Notes: a model not told the origin generated them from the sequence alone. Positions 33,501 to 45,263 are shown, numbered from the stretch's first letter. The stretch: 64,000 nucleotides of DNA from Pycnococcus provasolii (GCA_049487715.1 CP150561.1:496001-560000), one strand, 5' to 3'. Numbers and translations: made by a program.

Positions 33501-36500
33501 GAGCTGCTTCGTAAGGGTTTAACAAAAGCGTACGGACGTGCAGTGAGCGACCTGCGGCGTGTTGAGGCTGCCAAGGACCGTAGCGAGGCGTTGGCTGCTT
33601 CCGTTGCCGCGAATCGCCTCCCCGAGGTTGTCATTTCTGGATCGCGAGAGGAGATAAATGCCAACGTTGGTACTATTTCGTCCTATGCTTGTTCTGCGTC
33701 GGATGCGAAGGAGCTCATCGAGAAGAGCCTTGTCGGCACATTGGCTCTCATGCGTGACCTTGAACGACGGGAGGAATTAGTAGTTTCCGGTGAGTCCGAC
33801 GAGATTTCCTTAGATGAAGGCATAGTAGCCAAGGAGAGCATGCACGTGAAAGCTGGAAAGATGACCTCAGCCCACTACGCGCAGACACGTGCTCTGGCGG
33901 CATTGGTTGCTCTGCGTGGACGCAAGGCCCATCTTACTTCAGAACGCTCACGCTTGAGCACCTTGATCAAGGAACTGCGCGAGAAAATGTCGAGTGACGG
34001 CCTGTCATCTGACGGAGAGAAAAGATCGTCCTTACATCGCAGTGTCGAGAAAGCGGAGAATGAATTGGCAAAAGTTGAGGAGGAAATTGATGTGACTCAA
34101 GAGCACATCACGGAGATCAAGACAATCAGCAAAGACGCGCTCGACGTGCGCCTGAAGTACGAGCTTGGAATATCGGAACACATCAACAGATTCGCGGAGC
34201 TGTCCGTTGATAAGACGACGGAATCGGAGCTTACGGAATTGAGCGAAATTCATGCGGAAGGCCTTGAGGAAATGCAGCAGCTTTTGGAGCAGGAGCAGTC
34301 ATTCGCGCAGCTTGGCAGAGTGGACAAGGAGGAAGAAATTCGAGAGCGGCGAGTTGCTTTGCGGCACAAGCTCGATCGCATAGGGGGCGCAACGGAGCTA
34401 TTCAGTGTGAACATGGATGCGGCAAGGGGCTTGCGCATGAACATCGTGAGACTCGAGAAGGAGAAGGCATGCCTTCAGAAGGCGATTGAGCTGCAGCACA
34501 AGGGTGCGAGCATTTCAGGAAGCACGGGTGGAAAAGTGCCTGGTCTTTCGCGATCTCCGACCATCGCAGGCGCGGTGTCTGATCTAGAGAGGGACCTATC
34601 CTCAGTTTCCGATGCGATCAGCAATAGCGAAACGCATTTGAACGAAGTTATGATGGCACGTGACCAGCTTCGTCGCAGCGTAGCGGAGCGTGCGTTGAAC
34701 ATCCTCGATAAGTGCAGTGCAGACGTTTCGTCAGTGAAGCAAATGAAAGAGCGCCTTACCAATAAGATCGCTGCTGCTTCGCCCGATGAGAATTGGAGCG
34801 CAAGCGATCGTGACGAGCTTGCTGAGGCGGCTGTTGAGTTTAATCGAAAGTCGCTGGCATTATCATCCGATTTGAGGGATGTTTGGAAGATTGCAGAAAG
34901 CCTTATCCAGGAGCGTGATCATCACCACGAGCGAGAAGACATGCATCGCAAGGCTCTCGAAGCACCTCGCGCGATGGGAGACGAAGTCGCCATGAAAGTC
35001 CACGAGGTTCATTGCAATGATCACGCAAATGAGGCTCGCGCTTTCCACGTTCAGTACGAGTCCATTGCCGAAAAATTGCGGGTAATGTGGGCTGCGCGGT
35101 CTGAATATCTGCAGGATTTCGAGAAGACAGTCGTGGCGAAATTGGATTCGTTAGACAAGAGACAGGAGGCGTCGAAGGCTAGCAATTCCATTGCAATGGA
35201 TCCTCCCGTCGGAATGAAGCGCGGTGAGCTTTTACTGAAGGTTGCAGAGCAGGCGGAACAGTCGCCAAGCTCGTCGCCTCCAACCTCCTCTCGCGGTGAA
35301 TTTGACTTTTTCTCTGCAGACGACACCCCTGCGACAGCAACAACGCGCCAGCTCACCGAAACAGTCACGGACACGTCGATGAAGAAGATGAACAGCGAGC
35401 TGAAAAGAGCCAGAAGTAGCCTTGCACAGGCACGCACGGCGCAGATTGCTGCGCCAACCAGCTCCGCGGCGAATGCGTCGCTCGAGCGCCAGCTCGCCGC
35501 GGTGCGCAGCGAGCTGACTCAGGCGCTGCACATGCGCTTGGTAGCATCCGAGTCTGCGTCGGTTAGCCCGCCGGCATCTGCGGAGCTCGATCGCGAGATC
35601 ACGAAGATGCGCCGCGAATTTGCGGAGTCTCTACAGGCACAGGCGGAGGCATCGGCTGACAGCGCTGCGGAGAGGGCGCAGATTGAGCGCGAGGCGGCGG
35701 CTGTCCGACGTGAGACTGTTGAGAGTTTGCGCTTGCAAGCGTCGGCGTCGACAGATCCGGCGGAATCGGCCGAGCTGAAGCGCGAGATTGCGTCGCTGCG
35801 TGCGGAGATGGCTGCTCAGGTGCAATCGAAATCAGATGTGGCGCTCACACCCATCAACACCTCCGGTATGAAGGATGTGGCAACCAAACTGTCGCAGATG
35901 CGACACGATCTTGCTCGGGCACGCACGGCGCAAGTTGCTGCGCCAACCAGCTCCGCGGCGAATGCGTCGCTCGAGCGCCAGCTCGCCGCGGTGCGCAGCG
36001 AGCTGACTCAGGCGCTGCACATGCGCTTGGTAGCATCCGAGTCTGCGTCGGTTAGCCCGCCGGCATCTGCGGAGCTCGATCGCGAGATCACGAAGATGCG
36101 CCGCGAATTTGCGGAGTCTCTACAGGCACAGGCGGAGGCATCGGCTGACAGCGCTGCGGAGAGGGCGCAGATTGAGCGCGAGGCGGCGGCTGTCCGACGT
36201 GAGACTGTTGAGAGTTTGCGCTTGCAAGCGTCGGCGTCGACAGATCCGGCGGAATCGGCCGAGCTGAAGCGCGAGATTGCGTCGCTGCGTGCGGAGATGG
36301 CTGCTCAGGTGCAGTCCACGATATCTGCATTAGCGCGTCCGCAAAAGGTTACCTTTGGTGCCACCGACCAAGAAGCGCCAAGTGAACGTCGCCTTGAGCG
36401 CACTTTCTCCAACGCGGGGACTAAGTTGAGGAATCTGCTATCAAGTCAACGTGAGCAGGTTCGCACTGCCCTGGATTCGATTGTCCACGCTAGGCAAGTG

Positions 36501-39500
36501 CAGTCTCGGGAAGAAGTCGAATATGTCATCGAGCGTTCGGAGAGGGAGAAAGAAATTCAAATGGCTTCCAAGCTTGCTTCGGAGTTGGAAAGGCAGAATA
36601 ATGCGGCTATGGAGGCTGCGGCAAGCCTTGCACAGCTTGACGCGATCCGGACGATTCGACTGCAGCGTGTCGCGGATAGCGGTGGTGACGAGACGCAAGT
36701 CGCCGCGGCGCTTACGTGCCTTGCTGCCCCCACGGCAACTAGCAGCGTTGGTACCCCAGCCACAGGTACAAAAGCGCGGTTGCCTCGACCAACGATGGTT
36801 TCACAGTCTCCTACGGAAGTCGTTCACGCCAAGACTAATCTTGGAGATGCTCAGCTCGCGTCTGACTCGGCAGCTGCGAAAGAATTGTCCACGCTGCTCG
36901 AGGCATTAGCAAGTCAGGCGAAAGCGTATGAGGAGCAGGCTATTGAGGCGCGTGCGTCAGGCAATGAGGATCGCGCGGCGGAGTGCATGTCTAAGTCGGC
37001 AGAGTGCAAAGCTGCGTCAGAGAGCGCAAGCTACAACCTAAGGGTTTACCGGGATCGCGCACACGACATTCAATCTCGGAATATTGAAAAGAAGGTGCGT
37101 GCCGTTGCGCACCTGGAAAAGGTTCTGGAGCAGCAAACGTCAAACGCGAATGCAACACAGGCGGCAGCGGATCTTGTTAGTGTCCTTGGCGAGTCACGCG
37201 ATGCGTTGAATGAGCTGAGCGACCAGATGCATGCAGTGAAGGTTCTCGCCGACAAGGAGAAAAAGCTTCAGAAAATGCACGATCACTGCATGGAGCTTGA
37301 CGATATGGAGAAAGCGGCACTGCTCAACGACCAGAGTCTCTTCATCGCCCGGGAAGTTGCCATGAAGCTTTTGGGTGGCACTGGCCGGAAGAAGCTTTTG
37401 CGAGGAAAATCGCTAACGCTTACGCTCGCTGACCCTATGGCTGGCAGTGCGCGCGAAACTACGCCGAAATCACACGCTGGGGAAGGACTGTCACAGCGTG
37501 TGAGCACGAAGAGCACGCTGAACTTAAAAGTTCACAAGAGCTGGCGAGAGAGCATCATGCGCAAAGCAGTCGACGCATGGCATATTGTGCACATGCGTCG
37601 CGTCTACATGGCGACTCGCATTGGTCACTACCGTCTCGTGCTCACGCGGGTTCGTGGCCCATTCCGCGGCTGGTTTTTCGTGCAGCAGGCGCACGCGAGG
37701 AAGCAACAGATTCTCGTTAAGGTGCATCGTCGCATGATGCAGCTGCGCCTCCGCTCGCACATCAAAGCGTGGCATGAGGTTATGCAGGAGTCTAGGCGCA
37801 AGGAGGCTTGGCGAAATGGCATGTTGGAAAATAGCAAGCGTCGCTCGCGCTGGATTTGCCTGAAGGCGTCGTTCGCCACGTGGAAATCGAAAGCGCAGCG
37901 TCGCAAACACCTGCTGGCGATTGGCCGACGTGCCGTACTAGCTGCCAAGCATGCTCTAGTTCGGCGCGCGTTCCTCACAATGCGACATGCCGCGCGAAGC
38001 AGGCTGAACCTGCGAGTGCTGGCGGCAAAGTGCCTCACGCGCGTGCTGACGAACCTAGCATGGACTTTCTTCTCCTCCTGGAAGGCATACGCGCACATGG
38101 TTGTGCAGAATCGCAGCTTGGTTCGCATGGCACTCGCGCGCCTCGCAGCAAAGACAGCCACTGTTGCATTCGTGGCGTGGCGCAACCACATCGAGATGGT
38201 GGGATACTACGCGCAGAGGAAGAAGAGAGCTCTGGCGATGTGTACAAATAGGCTTTCGTCCGACGCCTTCCACGGCTGGCGCATGGAGAGGGAAAAGCAG
38301 AGGCGCCTTGGCATGCGCATTCGTCGATCGGCGCGCAAGATCATGACTGTGTACGCGTCAGCCGCGTTCCACGACTGGGTTGACGCCGTTTCGGCGAAGA
38401 ACGCGATGCGCGGTCGCGTGCGTTGCGTGATTGCGCGCATGCTGCGATTCTGCGCGCTGCGCGCGCTGAATGCGTGGATGGACGTTGCGCTCAATCGTAG
38501 GAAACACTTCGACCTGCTGGAGCGTGTCGCGCGCGTCAGGATGTCGCTGATGCGTTGGAACGCCTTTGCTCGATGGAGAGAGGCGATGCTCGTGCGCAAG
38601 GAAAAAAATCGTCTCGTTCGAATGGCAATGATGAGAATCCTGCGGTCAAAACTGTCAGCCTGCTTTCGGCACTGGCTCCTCTGCGCTCAGAACCGCCTGC
38701 TGATGGACAGAAAGGTGCACGAAGCCGCGCGTCGCTTCCTGCTTGGCAACATGTACACTTCCTTCTACCACTGGAGGGATGTCGCGCGACATGCGGTGAC
38801 GCGCGATCGTCTCATGCGCGCCTTCCGCGTCGGCTGCGCGAAGAATCTGGCGAAGATCTACCTCCGTGGATGGTACCGTACTTCGAGCCTCCGCAGCGCA
38901 CTTCTTCGGCAGTACCGCCACGCATGGCTTCGCCTGAGCATGCGCCTGATGCGCACCGTGCTGCGCCACTGGCTTACAGCTGCTTACGCGCAGCAGCGAG
39001 CGCGCGACTCCATTACAGCGATATCGCGAAAGCACATGCGGATGGTACAGCACAAGTTCACCAAGGCTTGGGCTGGTGAGATGCGCACCGCGCGGGCGAA
39101 TCGCACGAGAGCCTTCGCCGCATTTGCGCGCATGCGGCGCGCTCTGCTTCGTCAGGTGGTGCTGCGCTGGCACCGCGTGATCCTGCACGAGCAGAAAGTT
39201 CGGCAGACGTTGGCGAGATTTGCATCTCACCTCCTGAATCTGTGGGGATCAGCCGTTCTCCGCTCATGGTGGAAGCTTGGCGAGACTGTTCGTCTTCGAA
39301 AGGAGAAGATGCACCGCTGCGTGACCGCGAAGCGCGTTGTCATGCAGTGGTTCTTGCAATGGTACTGGGACGCGTACGACGACGAAATTCGCAGCGCGCT
39401 GCGGCTTCTCTATGGATCGACGGAGGGTGCGATGGACAGCCTGTATGGAAATGGCGGCGGTCAGGTGAGTCCGGTAGGCCTTGCTCGCATTCGCGGCATT

Positions 39501-39845
39501 GGCGGGGGTGGCTACACGGTGAGAAGGCAGGCAGCAACGCCTTCGGAGACGAGCTCGGTCGGTGCAGGTCTCGAGGAGGCTGCGGAACGGGCTCATGTCA
39601 AGTTTCTGCGTTCGTCACACGACGCGTCCCTTTACAAGGAAAATGGGGAAGGCACGAGCTTGTTTTCCGCGCGATATGGAAATGCTGCCGCGGCGGCGGC
39701 GGCGGCAGCCTCTAAGGGAGGACAGTCGTCAACACCACTGAGCACGCCGTCGAGCACGCTTCGAAGGTCTGGTGGTGGCGGCGGCGGTGGCGGACAACAA
39801 TTGAGCCCTGATTGGGGCGACCTCACGAACCGCTTGAACATATAA
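27577..39845 (+). CDS. Giant Sfi1/centrin-type repeat protein with long helical middle
   Basis: Exons 27577-27645, 27750-27857 and 27957-39845 join in frame (donors GTACGT and GTGCGC; acceptors CTCTAG and AATCAG), giving about 4,021 residues. The N-terminal 120 residues look like a fascin-type beta-trefoil unit (GELGFKSADAG...NEQWVV). From about 300 to 1,240 there are repeats of the form (V/L)xxEWR..A.RxxxxRxKxRxFL, alternating Trp-containing helices with Arg/Lys-rich spacers, as in Sfi1, whose helix binds centrins end to end. About 1,240-3,240 is charged and Ala-rich with strong coiled-coil character. A second Sfi1-like block runs from about 3,250 to 3,870, and the tail is Ala/Gly-rich. Sfi1 organises centrosomes, basal bodies and centrin fibres. 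A basal-body or flagellar-root fibre role is inferred. Yeast and human Sfi1 are only about 950-1,250 residues, so this is far larger. Confidence 0.85.
29445..31040. repeat. 396-bp tandem repeat coding for Sfi1-like units
   Basis: The anchor CGCACGTCGGCGATTG occurs at 29445, 29841, 30237, 30633 and 31029, exactly 396 bp (132 codons) apart. Each unit encodes several Trp-helix motifs (VMQEWRDV, VLQEWHE, FRRLLRM). Copies are nearly identical except for one swapped subsegment in the second unit (RKSQLRRMLFH in place of RHQTRKFMFM), suggesting recent unequal crossover or gene conversion. Confidence 0.92.
35432..36314. repeat. 489-bp in-frame duplication in the helical middle of the giant gene
   Basis: Sequence from 35432 to about 35825 recurs at 35921 to about 36314, an offset of 489 bp (163 codons), almost base for base. 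It encodes an Ala/Glu/Arg-rich coiled-coil segment. The short linker between the copies (about 35826-35920) is unique. Confidence 0.9.
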
Positions 39846-39939
39846 CAACAGCCTACTTTATACGTTGTAATAGTTAGAACAAATCGCTTTTTTTCGGCCG
39901 GGACCTGGGAGGGCGGGATCCCCAAAGGCTGGCTCCTCC

Positions 39940-39957
39940 GGTTAGGGTTAGGGTTAG
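39940..39957. repeat. Interstitial telomere-like tract (TTAGGG)n
   Basis: Three GGTTAG units lie in the 234-bp gap between the giant gene and the NIPA-like gene. They follow a GGGATCCCCAAAGG block at 39915-39928. No chromosome end is implied, since genes continue on both sides. Confidence 0.7.
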
Positions 39958-40079
39958 CGAATCCTGCGTTGCCCAGAGACTGCCAGAGGGGCCGAGGAAA
40001 TACGTCGGACGTCCCGGGAGAGGAACTCCCGCATGGGAAAACCGCACTCGTCCGATACCCGTCCCACACTCCCACGAGG

Positions 40080-41299
40080 ATGCCGGTGCCGTCGCCGTCC
40101 TCCTCCTCCTCGCCGCCGCCGTCGTCGTCGTCGTCGTCGTGGTGGCTGGGTGTGCTGCTCGCCTTGCTGGGATCGTCGCTCGAGTCTCTCGGCCTCGCGC
40201 TTCAAAAACGTGCGCAGTCCAACGTCCAGCAAATTTCGCGCTCTGGGTTTGGGTCGCTCTCCTCCGAGGAAATGCGAGTTCTCGAAGACTTGGATGAGGA
40301 TGAGGATGGTGGTGGTGGCAACTCCAGTGGACAAATCCAACACAAAAATACACGGCGGCGGCGGCATAACAAAGGGATTCTGCCTGCGTACATGTACGAA
40401 CGCGCTTGGATCGTCGGATTCGCGGTGTTCCTTGTGGGAAATATTGGAGACTTCGCGGCGCTCGGTTTGACCCAGCAGAGCACAGTCTCGCTCATCGGAG
40501 GTTGGGCTCTTTGCGTAAACGCCATGGTCGCACCACTCCTCCTGAACGAGTCGTTCCACGTGTCCTCCGACTTGCCGGCGATTGTCGCCATCCTGCTCGG
40601 CCTCTTCCTGACAATCGCCGTGTGCGAGCCTGGGGCGGACACAACGCACGCGGGTGGACCTTGCGCGGAAACGAGCAGGCTCGTCGCGAGGTGGAGAAAG
40701 CCCGCGGCATCCCTCTACATCACATTCGTCATGCTAGGAGGATTCAGCCTGCTCGCACTCGTGCGAAGAGGGGTGTGCGCGCATACCCGTTTCTCGGCGC
40801 GGTGGTTGGCGCGGTGACAATACTCACCGCGAAGGTGGCGAGCGAGTCGATCGACTGCGTGCTATCTGGTGAGAACCACCTAACACCGTCCGAAGGCGCA
40901 ACCGTCGCGCTGCTGACGTGCATCTTCGCGGTCTCTCTGCCCATGCAAATCCACGCCATCAACGTTTCGCTAGGCCACAACGACGCGCTGTACCACATTC
41001 CATCCTTCTTCGTGCTGTGGAACTTGCTTTCGATCATGTCGTCCGCCGTCGTCTACGAGGAAATCAAGCTCGGCTCGCGTGATGGCGAATCCTTTTATTT
41101 TTTTGGAATGTCGCTTACATCGCCTGATCCGCTCGCGTCAGCTTGGGCACTCTTCGTGCTCGGTGTTGGAAGCCTATTTCTAGGCGTTTATCTCGTGGCG
41201 AGCCGTTCGAGAACTCGAACGGGTTCGACAGCGTCGAACTCGAACACGACAACGTTGACAGTGTACAATTGTAAATCTACGTATGTAATGGACGATTAA
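40080..41299 (+). CDS. NIPA-like magnesium-transporter-family membrane protein with a one-base frame break
   Basis: From ATG 40080 the frame encodes a first span with SLESLGLALQKRAQ, an acidic low-complexity loop, and spans with GNIGDFAALGLTQQSTVSL and LPAIVAILLGLFLTIAV. These are typical of the NIPA/DMT superfamily, proposed Mg2+ transporters. The frame stops at 40817. The remaining four or so spans (AYPFLGAVVGAVTILTAKV onward, to the stop at 41297-41299) lie in another frame that overlaps it. One extra G in the G-run 40770-40773 would reconnect the two exactly where the family alignment expects continuity. So either the assembly lost a base or the gene is recently broken. No splice signal explains the shift. 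The acidic, Gly-rich loop after span 1 is longer than usual for the family. Confidence 0.75.
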
Positions 41300-41477
41300 A
41301 CTTTACCGCGATTTACCGTGATGCGTATGTATCACGCCGCCATGGCTCGCGACATCGTCGTGCGCATGCTGGCAAGGATTGCGATTGCGAGGGACGAATG
41401 CGTACGGAGGTTTAGATACGTCAAAACAAATAATACAATTTATATATTAACTTAACTTTATTGAGCGCGCAATAACA

Positions 41478-44400
41478 TCAACCACGCCAGCTAGGACGGG
41501 ATTGTAGCATCGTATCCGCCGAACCGGGTGGGGTTGGCGGGAAGAGCTCGTCACGGCGATCTTTCGTCCACCAAGTCTCGCCAATTAAACGCGCCGTCTC
41601 GGATGTCGAAGGACGGGCTAGCTTCTGCGTCGACGATGTGTGAAGAAACGGAGGCATGGCAGGCGACACCGGCCGCGTCGACGATGGCGACGGGGGCATC
41701 GAAAACGAGATGGGATATGGGGATGAAGGACTTGACGGCGGCGAACCCCATTCAAGCTGCTTTCTTGCAGCAGTCGTCGACGTCGTGATCGTTATCAACC
41801 CACGCTTTTGCGTAGATCGCGTTGTGAAGCGTTTGGGCGAAACGGTCATCGGCGACGAAAGTGGACGACGTTGTTGTTGATGAGAATGCAGCGTCATGGT
41901 CGTTGTCGAATTGACAACCTCCTTTGGAATTAGTCCTAACCAACCACGGCGTAGCCAGGCCGGAGGCGAATCTGACGAATCTGGCTGCAGAAGGCGGCTC
42001 ATCATCTTGCGCGAGGGTGTACGGCCTTCCACATCACCAGCCGCAACGTCGATGAGAGGACTTGTCGGACTCGACGCACGGTTGCCAGCCGATGACGAAG
42101 ATGACGATTGCAATCTGCCGCGAACGCTTCGACGACTGGCATCCTGTGAATCAGGTCCACCGCCGGTGGTAGTATGCGCCACTTTGGCGGCAAAGTCGCG
42201 CTCAAGGACCGAGCCTGCGTCACGAAGGCGGAACGATTGGCCAGGCTGCCTTGTGAGCCAAGCGCGAACGCCGCCTATGGCAGCAACGCGTGCCTTGCCA
42301 CCCTCCTCGTCTAAAAACATGTCATCCTCCGACGAGGCGGAGGAAGTGGCGGTAATCCCGTCGATGATTCGACTACTTCCAACGAGCTTCTCGATGCGTG
42401 CAACGTCAAATGCGTGCCTCTGAGCCGCAGCACGCTTGAGCCGTTCGAGCGCCCGGTCGCCATGCTCGAGAGAACCGTACGCTGTGATAAGATCCTCGGG
42501 GCGGCACGCGTACATTTCGGCGTGAACTGCAGACACGATGGCAGACACAGGTTCCTTCTGACGGAAAAGACACGCGTACGCGCCGACACTCTCACCCTCG
42601 CCAATATGTGCAACCTTTGTCAGAGTGGCTCCCTTTGCGCTTGAAATGTGCACGCACTTGTGTAGCAAACCCGATCGCACGATGTACATGCGGCTCGCGG
42701 CGTCGCCCTCGCATAGAACATGCTTACCTCGCGCCATCTTCTCGACTGTGAACGAGTAGGCTATCTTCGCGAGACTGCGCGTTGGATACTTTGCCATGTC
42801 GTCAAGCGCGAGGGGGCGGCGTAGCGTGGCTAGCTTTTTGTCGAGCTCAGCCACCTGCACGTCGCTCATCAGCCTCTCGAAGTCTGATCGGATCACCATC
42901 ATGAGCGTTACGCGGTCGTCCGCGGCGAAGATGGATGCATTGCGACGTCCGCCCGTCGTAAATGCCATCTCTCCGAAGCTCTGCCCTGCATGCAGAGTCG
43001 AAACAATCTTGCCCATCATACGCGATGGAAGCTTGGCACGATGGTTCTTACGCCTGCGAAGGTAGTGGTGACACTGTGTCAACTGCTTGCTCGCATTCTT
43101 CTCCCAGATACGAACATTCAGCTCGCCGCTGAGCACGACGTAAAAGGCATCGCACGGCTCGCCCATCAGAAACACCGGGTCCTGTGCCTCGAGCTGAAGC
43201 AGCGTAGCACATTCGCAGAGCTTGTTACGCACCTCGGCATTCAAATTCGACGCGAACGCGCTACTACCCTGCATGAGCACGCCCAGTCGCTCCGTGTCCT
43301 CGCTCGTTCGAAGCTCCGGCGGCTTGAGAAGCATCTTCTTCACCAATGCAACGCTCAAAATCTTGGTAATGCGCTGACGTACGTCTGCGCTGCAGTCCTC
43401 GAACGAAGATCGGCTCAACACGACGAGCACTGCGCCATTCGACCCGGATACGGCGGTGGCAATGCGCGCAGCATCAGCCTCCGTCGCGGCAATCACCGCC
43501 GCCTCGCCGAAGCAGTCGCCAGCAACAAGCTCGCCGATGCGTGCGCCGTAACGTGCCGTGGTACTTGTCCAGACTCCGTTGTCACCGACATCGTCACCGC
43601 CGGCGTTCTCGTTGCCGCCGTCGGCGCCTGCGCCCACGCGTTTCTCTTCGCCGCCATCCTCATCCTGCCGCGACATAACACTTCTCTCCCTCTCCTCCTC
43701 AAACGACGAGAGACGCACGGTCGGCTCCGCCGCCTCGTCGAGGTCTTCAACGTCCACCTCATCAGCCATAGGATCAGCGGAGGCGGCGAACGTCTCCGAT
43801 TGCGAAACCCTCTTTTCCTCGGTGTAGACGCGTGAGTAGACGTCAAGAGAGCCACGCAGAACGACGTACAGCTCGTCACCAATCTCACCCTCCTCGCACA
43901 CGACGCTTCCGGCGGGCACCTCTCGCAGCGTCACGCGTCGGCACATGGCATGCAGCACGTCGGCATCGAATGCACCAAAGAATCGCAGGCTCGCGAGCAT
44001 CTCCTCCACTGCGAGCTCCTCCGACGGCGTCCATGAGCTCGTTGGACGTCGCATGAGCGCTACGAGCTTTTCCCCGATATCGCCGAGGAAGAAGATGGAT
44101 CCTTTCATGCGGGATGCCGCCTCCATCGCCACGCGCTTTGACACGAGAATCACCTCCGTGTGCGGGCCTGCGTCGGGATCGTCGTCAGCATCGTCCACGC
44201 TCGCGTGCACGTCTGCGATAACAGTCGAAGCGCGCGGCGCCTTTCGCAGCACCGCCTGCTCGCCGAAGCATGCACCTGCTTGAAGCGTCGCCACCTTCGG
44301 GCCGTACATTCCCTGAAGCGTCATTTCTTGGAATGCAGCGCGGGCGCTTGCCACTGCCACGCGGCGAGCAGTGAGGTAGGTCATGTCGAGGCTGTTATTT

Positions 44401-45263
44401 TCGTCGTCCTTCTTGTCATCAATGCCGCCGTGATCGGATGAGCTCCCAGCCTGGTGCCGAGTCTCACCGTCGACGTGTGCGTTTAGCTCCGCGGCATCGT
44501 TGCGATTCTGGAGCTCAGCGATCGTGGCGTGCCAAGTCGTGACGGCTGCGTCGTGCGCCGCAACGTCCGCGGCGTCGTGCGACGCATTTGCCTGCATTGC
44601 GCGCGCGACACCTCGGCTCCACTTGCCTCGCGTTGCGCCTTCACTTGCGGCGGCACGCCTTTGCAGGTCCGCCGCCGTGCTCGCCGCCTGCCTTGAAATT
44701 TCCGTCGGCGTGCTCACCACACGCAACGGCAGTCTCGAGCCCGTCGCGCGCGCAGTCACGTGTCCCCACTCAGGCTTGCGTGGGCTTCCGCTGCTCGTCT
44801 TTGTCGCTTCCGAGGTTGGTGATGTTTCGTCGGCACCGCTTGCGTTGGTGCTCCTGTGTGCTCTCCTGACCCGTATCTGCACCGCTCCATTGATGACGAC
44901 GAACATCGTCTCCCCTTCGGAACCCTGCTCGAAGAGCACGGTGCCCGCCTTAAGTTTTCTGAGCGCGACTCGCTTGGCGAGTGCCGCGACGGCGTCGACG
45001 TCCATTTCGTGGAAGAATGGGAGTCTTTTGAGCGCGGCGACGGCGGACGCAAGCAGAGACGGCGTTCGTTCCTCCGTGGGCAGCGTGAGCACGCGCCTGA
45101 GCGCGAGCAGGTCCGGCGACGTCGCATGTGCGTGCGCGTGCGTGCCTGCTGCCATCATCATCGCGGGCGCGGCGGACGTCGCCCGTTTCAGCAGCAAGGT
45201 ATTGGTTAGCGTATCAGAAGGCGAGAAGGTGGTGGAGCGCGCGAGACCAGTGCGCGGCGCCAT
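41478..45263 (-). CDS. Protein with four cyclic-nucleotide-binding (CNB) domains
   Basis: The protein has 1,261 residues and no membrane span or kinase domain. Four CNB beta-barrels can be followed: domain 1 starts at about 78 (LPFFHEMDVDAVAAL) with its phosphate-binding cassette at about 335 (CFGEQAVLRKAPRAS) after a long disordered insert; domain 2 runs about 425-595 (CFGEAAVIAATEADAA); domain 3 about 670-770 (SFGEMAFTTGGRRNAS); domain 4 about 825-900 (SVGAYACLFRQKEP). The cassette Arg that contacts the cyclic phosphate is present in domains 1 and 3 but not evident in 2 and 4, so perhaps only two sites bind ligand. The C-terminal third is Ser/Pro-rich and probably disordered. Multi-CNB proteins without a catalytic domain occur in ciliated protists and algae. 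A cAMP/cGMP sensor or scaffold role is inferred. Confidence 0.85.
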   Translation of the reverse strand: MAPRTGLARSTTFSPSDTLTNTLLLKRATSAAPAMMMAAGTHAHAHATSPDLLALRRVLTLPTEERTPSLLASAVAALKRLPFFHEMDVDAVAALAKRVALRKLKAGTVLFEQGSEGETMFVVINGAVQIRVRRAHRSTNASGADETSPTSEATKTSSGSPRKPEWGHVTARATGSRLPLRVVSTPTEISRQAASTAADLQRRAAASEGATRGKWSRGVARAMQANASHDAADVAAHDAAVTTWHATIAELQNRNDAAELNAHVDGETRHQAGSSSDHGGIDDKKDDENNSLDMTYLTARRVAVASARAAFQEMTLQGMYGPKVATLQAGACFGEQAVLRKAPRASTVIADVHASVDDADDDPDAGPHTEVILVSKRVAMEAASRMKGSIFFLGDIGEKLVALMRRPTSSWTPSEELAVEEMLASLRFFGAFDADVLHAMCRRVTLREVPAGSVVCEEGEIGDELYVVLRGSLDVYSRVYTEEKRVSQSETFAASADPMADEVDVEDLDEAAEPTVRLSSFEEERERSVMSRQDEDGGEEKRVGAGADGGNENAGGDDVGDNGVWTSTTARYGARIGELVAGDCFGEAAVIAATEADAARIATAVSGSNGAVLVVLSRSSFEDCSADVRQRITKILSVALVKKMLLKPPELRTSEDTERLGVLMQGSSAFASNLNAEVRNKLCECATLLQLEAQDPVFLMGEPCDAFYVVLSGELNVRIWEKNASKQLTQCHHYLRRRKNHRAKLPSRMMGKIVSTLHAGQSFGEMAFTTGGRRNASIFAADDRVTLMMVIRSDFERLMSDVQVAELDKKLATLRRPLALDDMAKYPTRSLAKIAYSFTVEKMARGKHVLCEGDAASRMYIVRSGLLHKCVHISSAKGATLTKVAHIGEGESVGAYACLFRQKEPVSAIVSAVHAEMYACRPEDLITAYGSLEHGDRALERLKRAAAQRHAFDVARIEKLVGSSRIIDGITATSSASSEDDMFLDEEGGKARVAAIGGVRAWLTRQPGQSFRLRDAGSVLERDFAAKVAHTTTGGGPDSQDASRRSVRGRLQSSSSSSAGNRASSPTSPLIDVAAGDVEGRTPSRKMMSRLLQPDSSDSPPAWLRRGWLGLIPKEVVNSTTTMTLHSHQQQRRPLSSPMTVSPKRFTTRSTQKRGLITITTSTTAARKQLEWGSPPSSPSSPYPISFSMPPSPSSTRPVSPAMPPFLHTSSTQKLARPSTSETARLIGETWWTKDRRDELFPPTPPGSADTMLQSRPSWRG

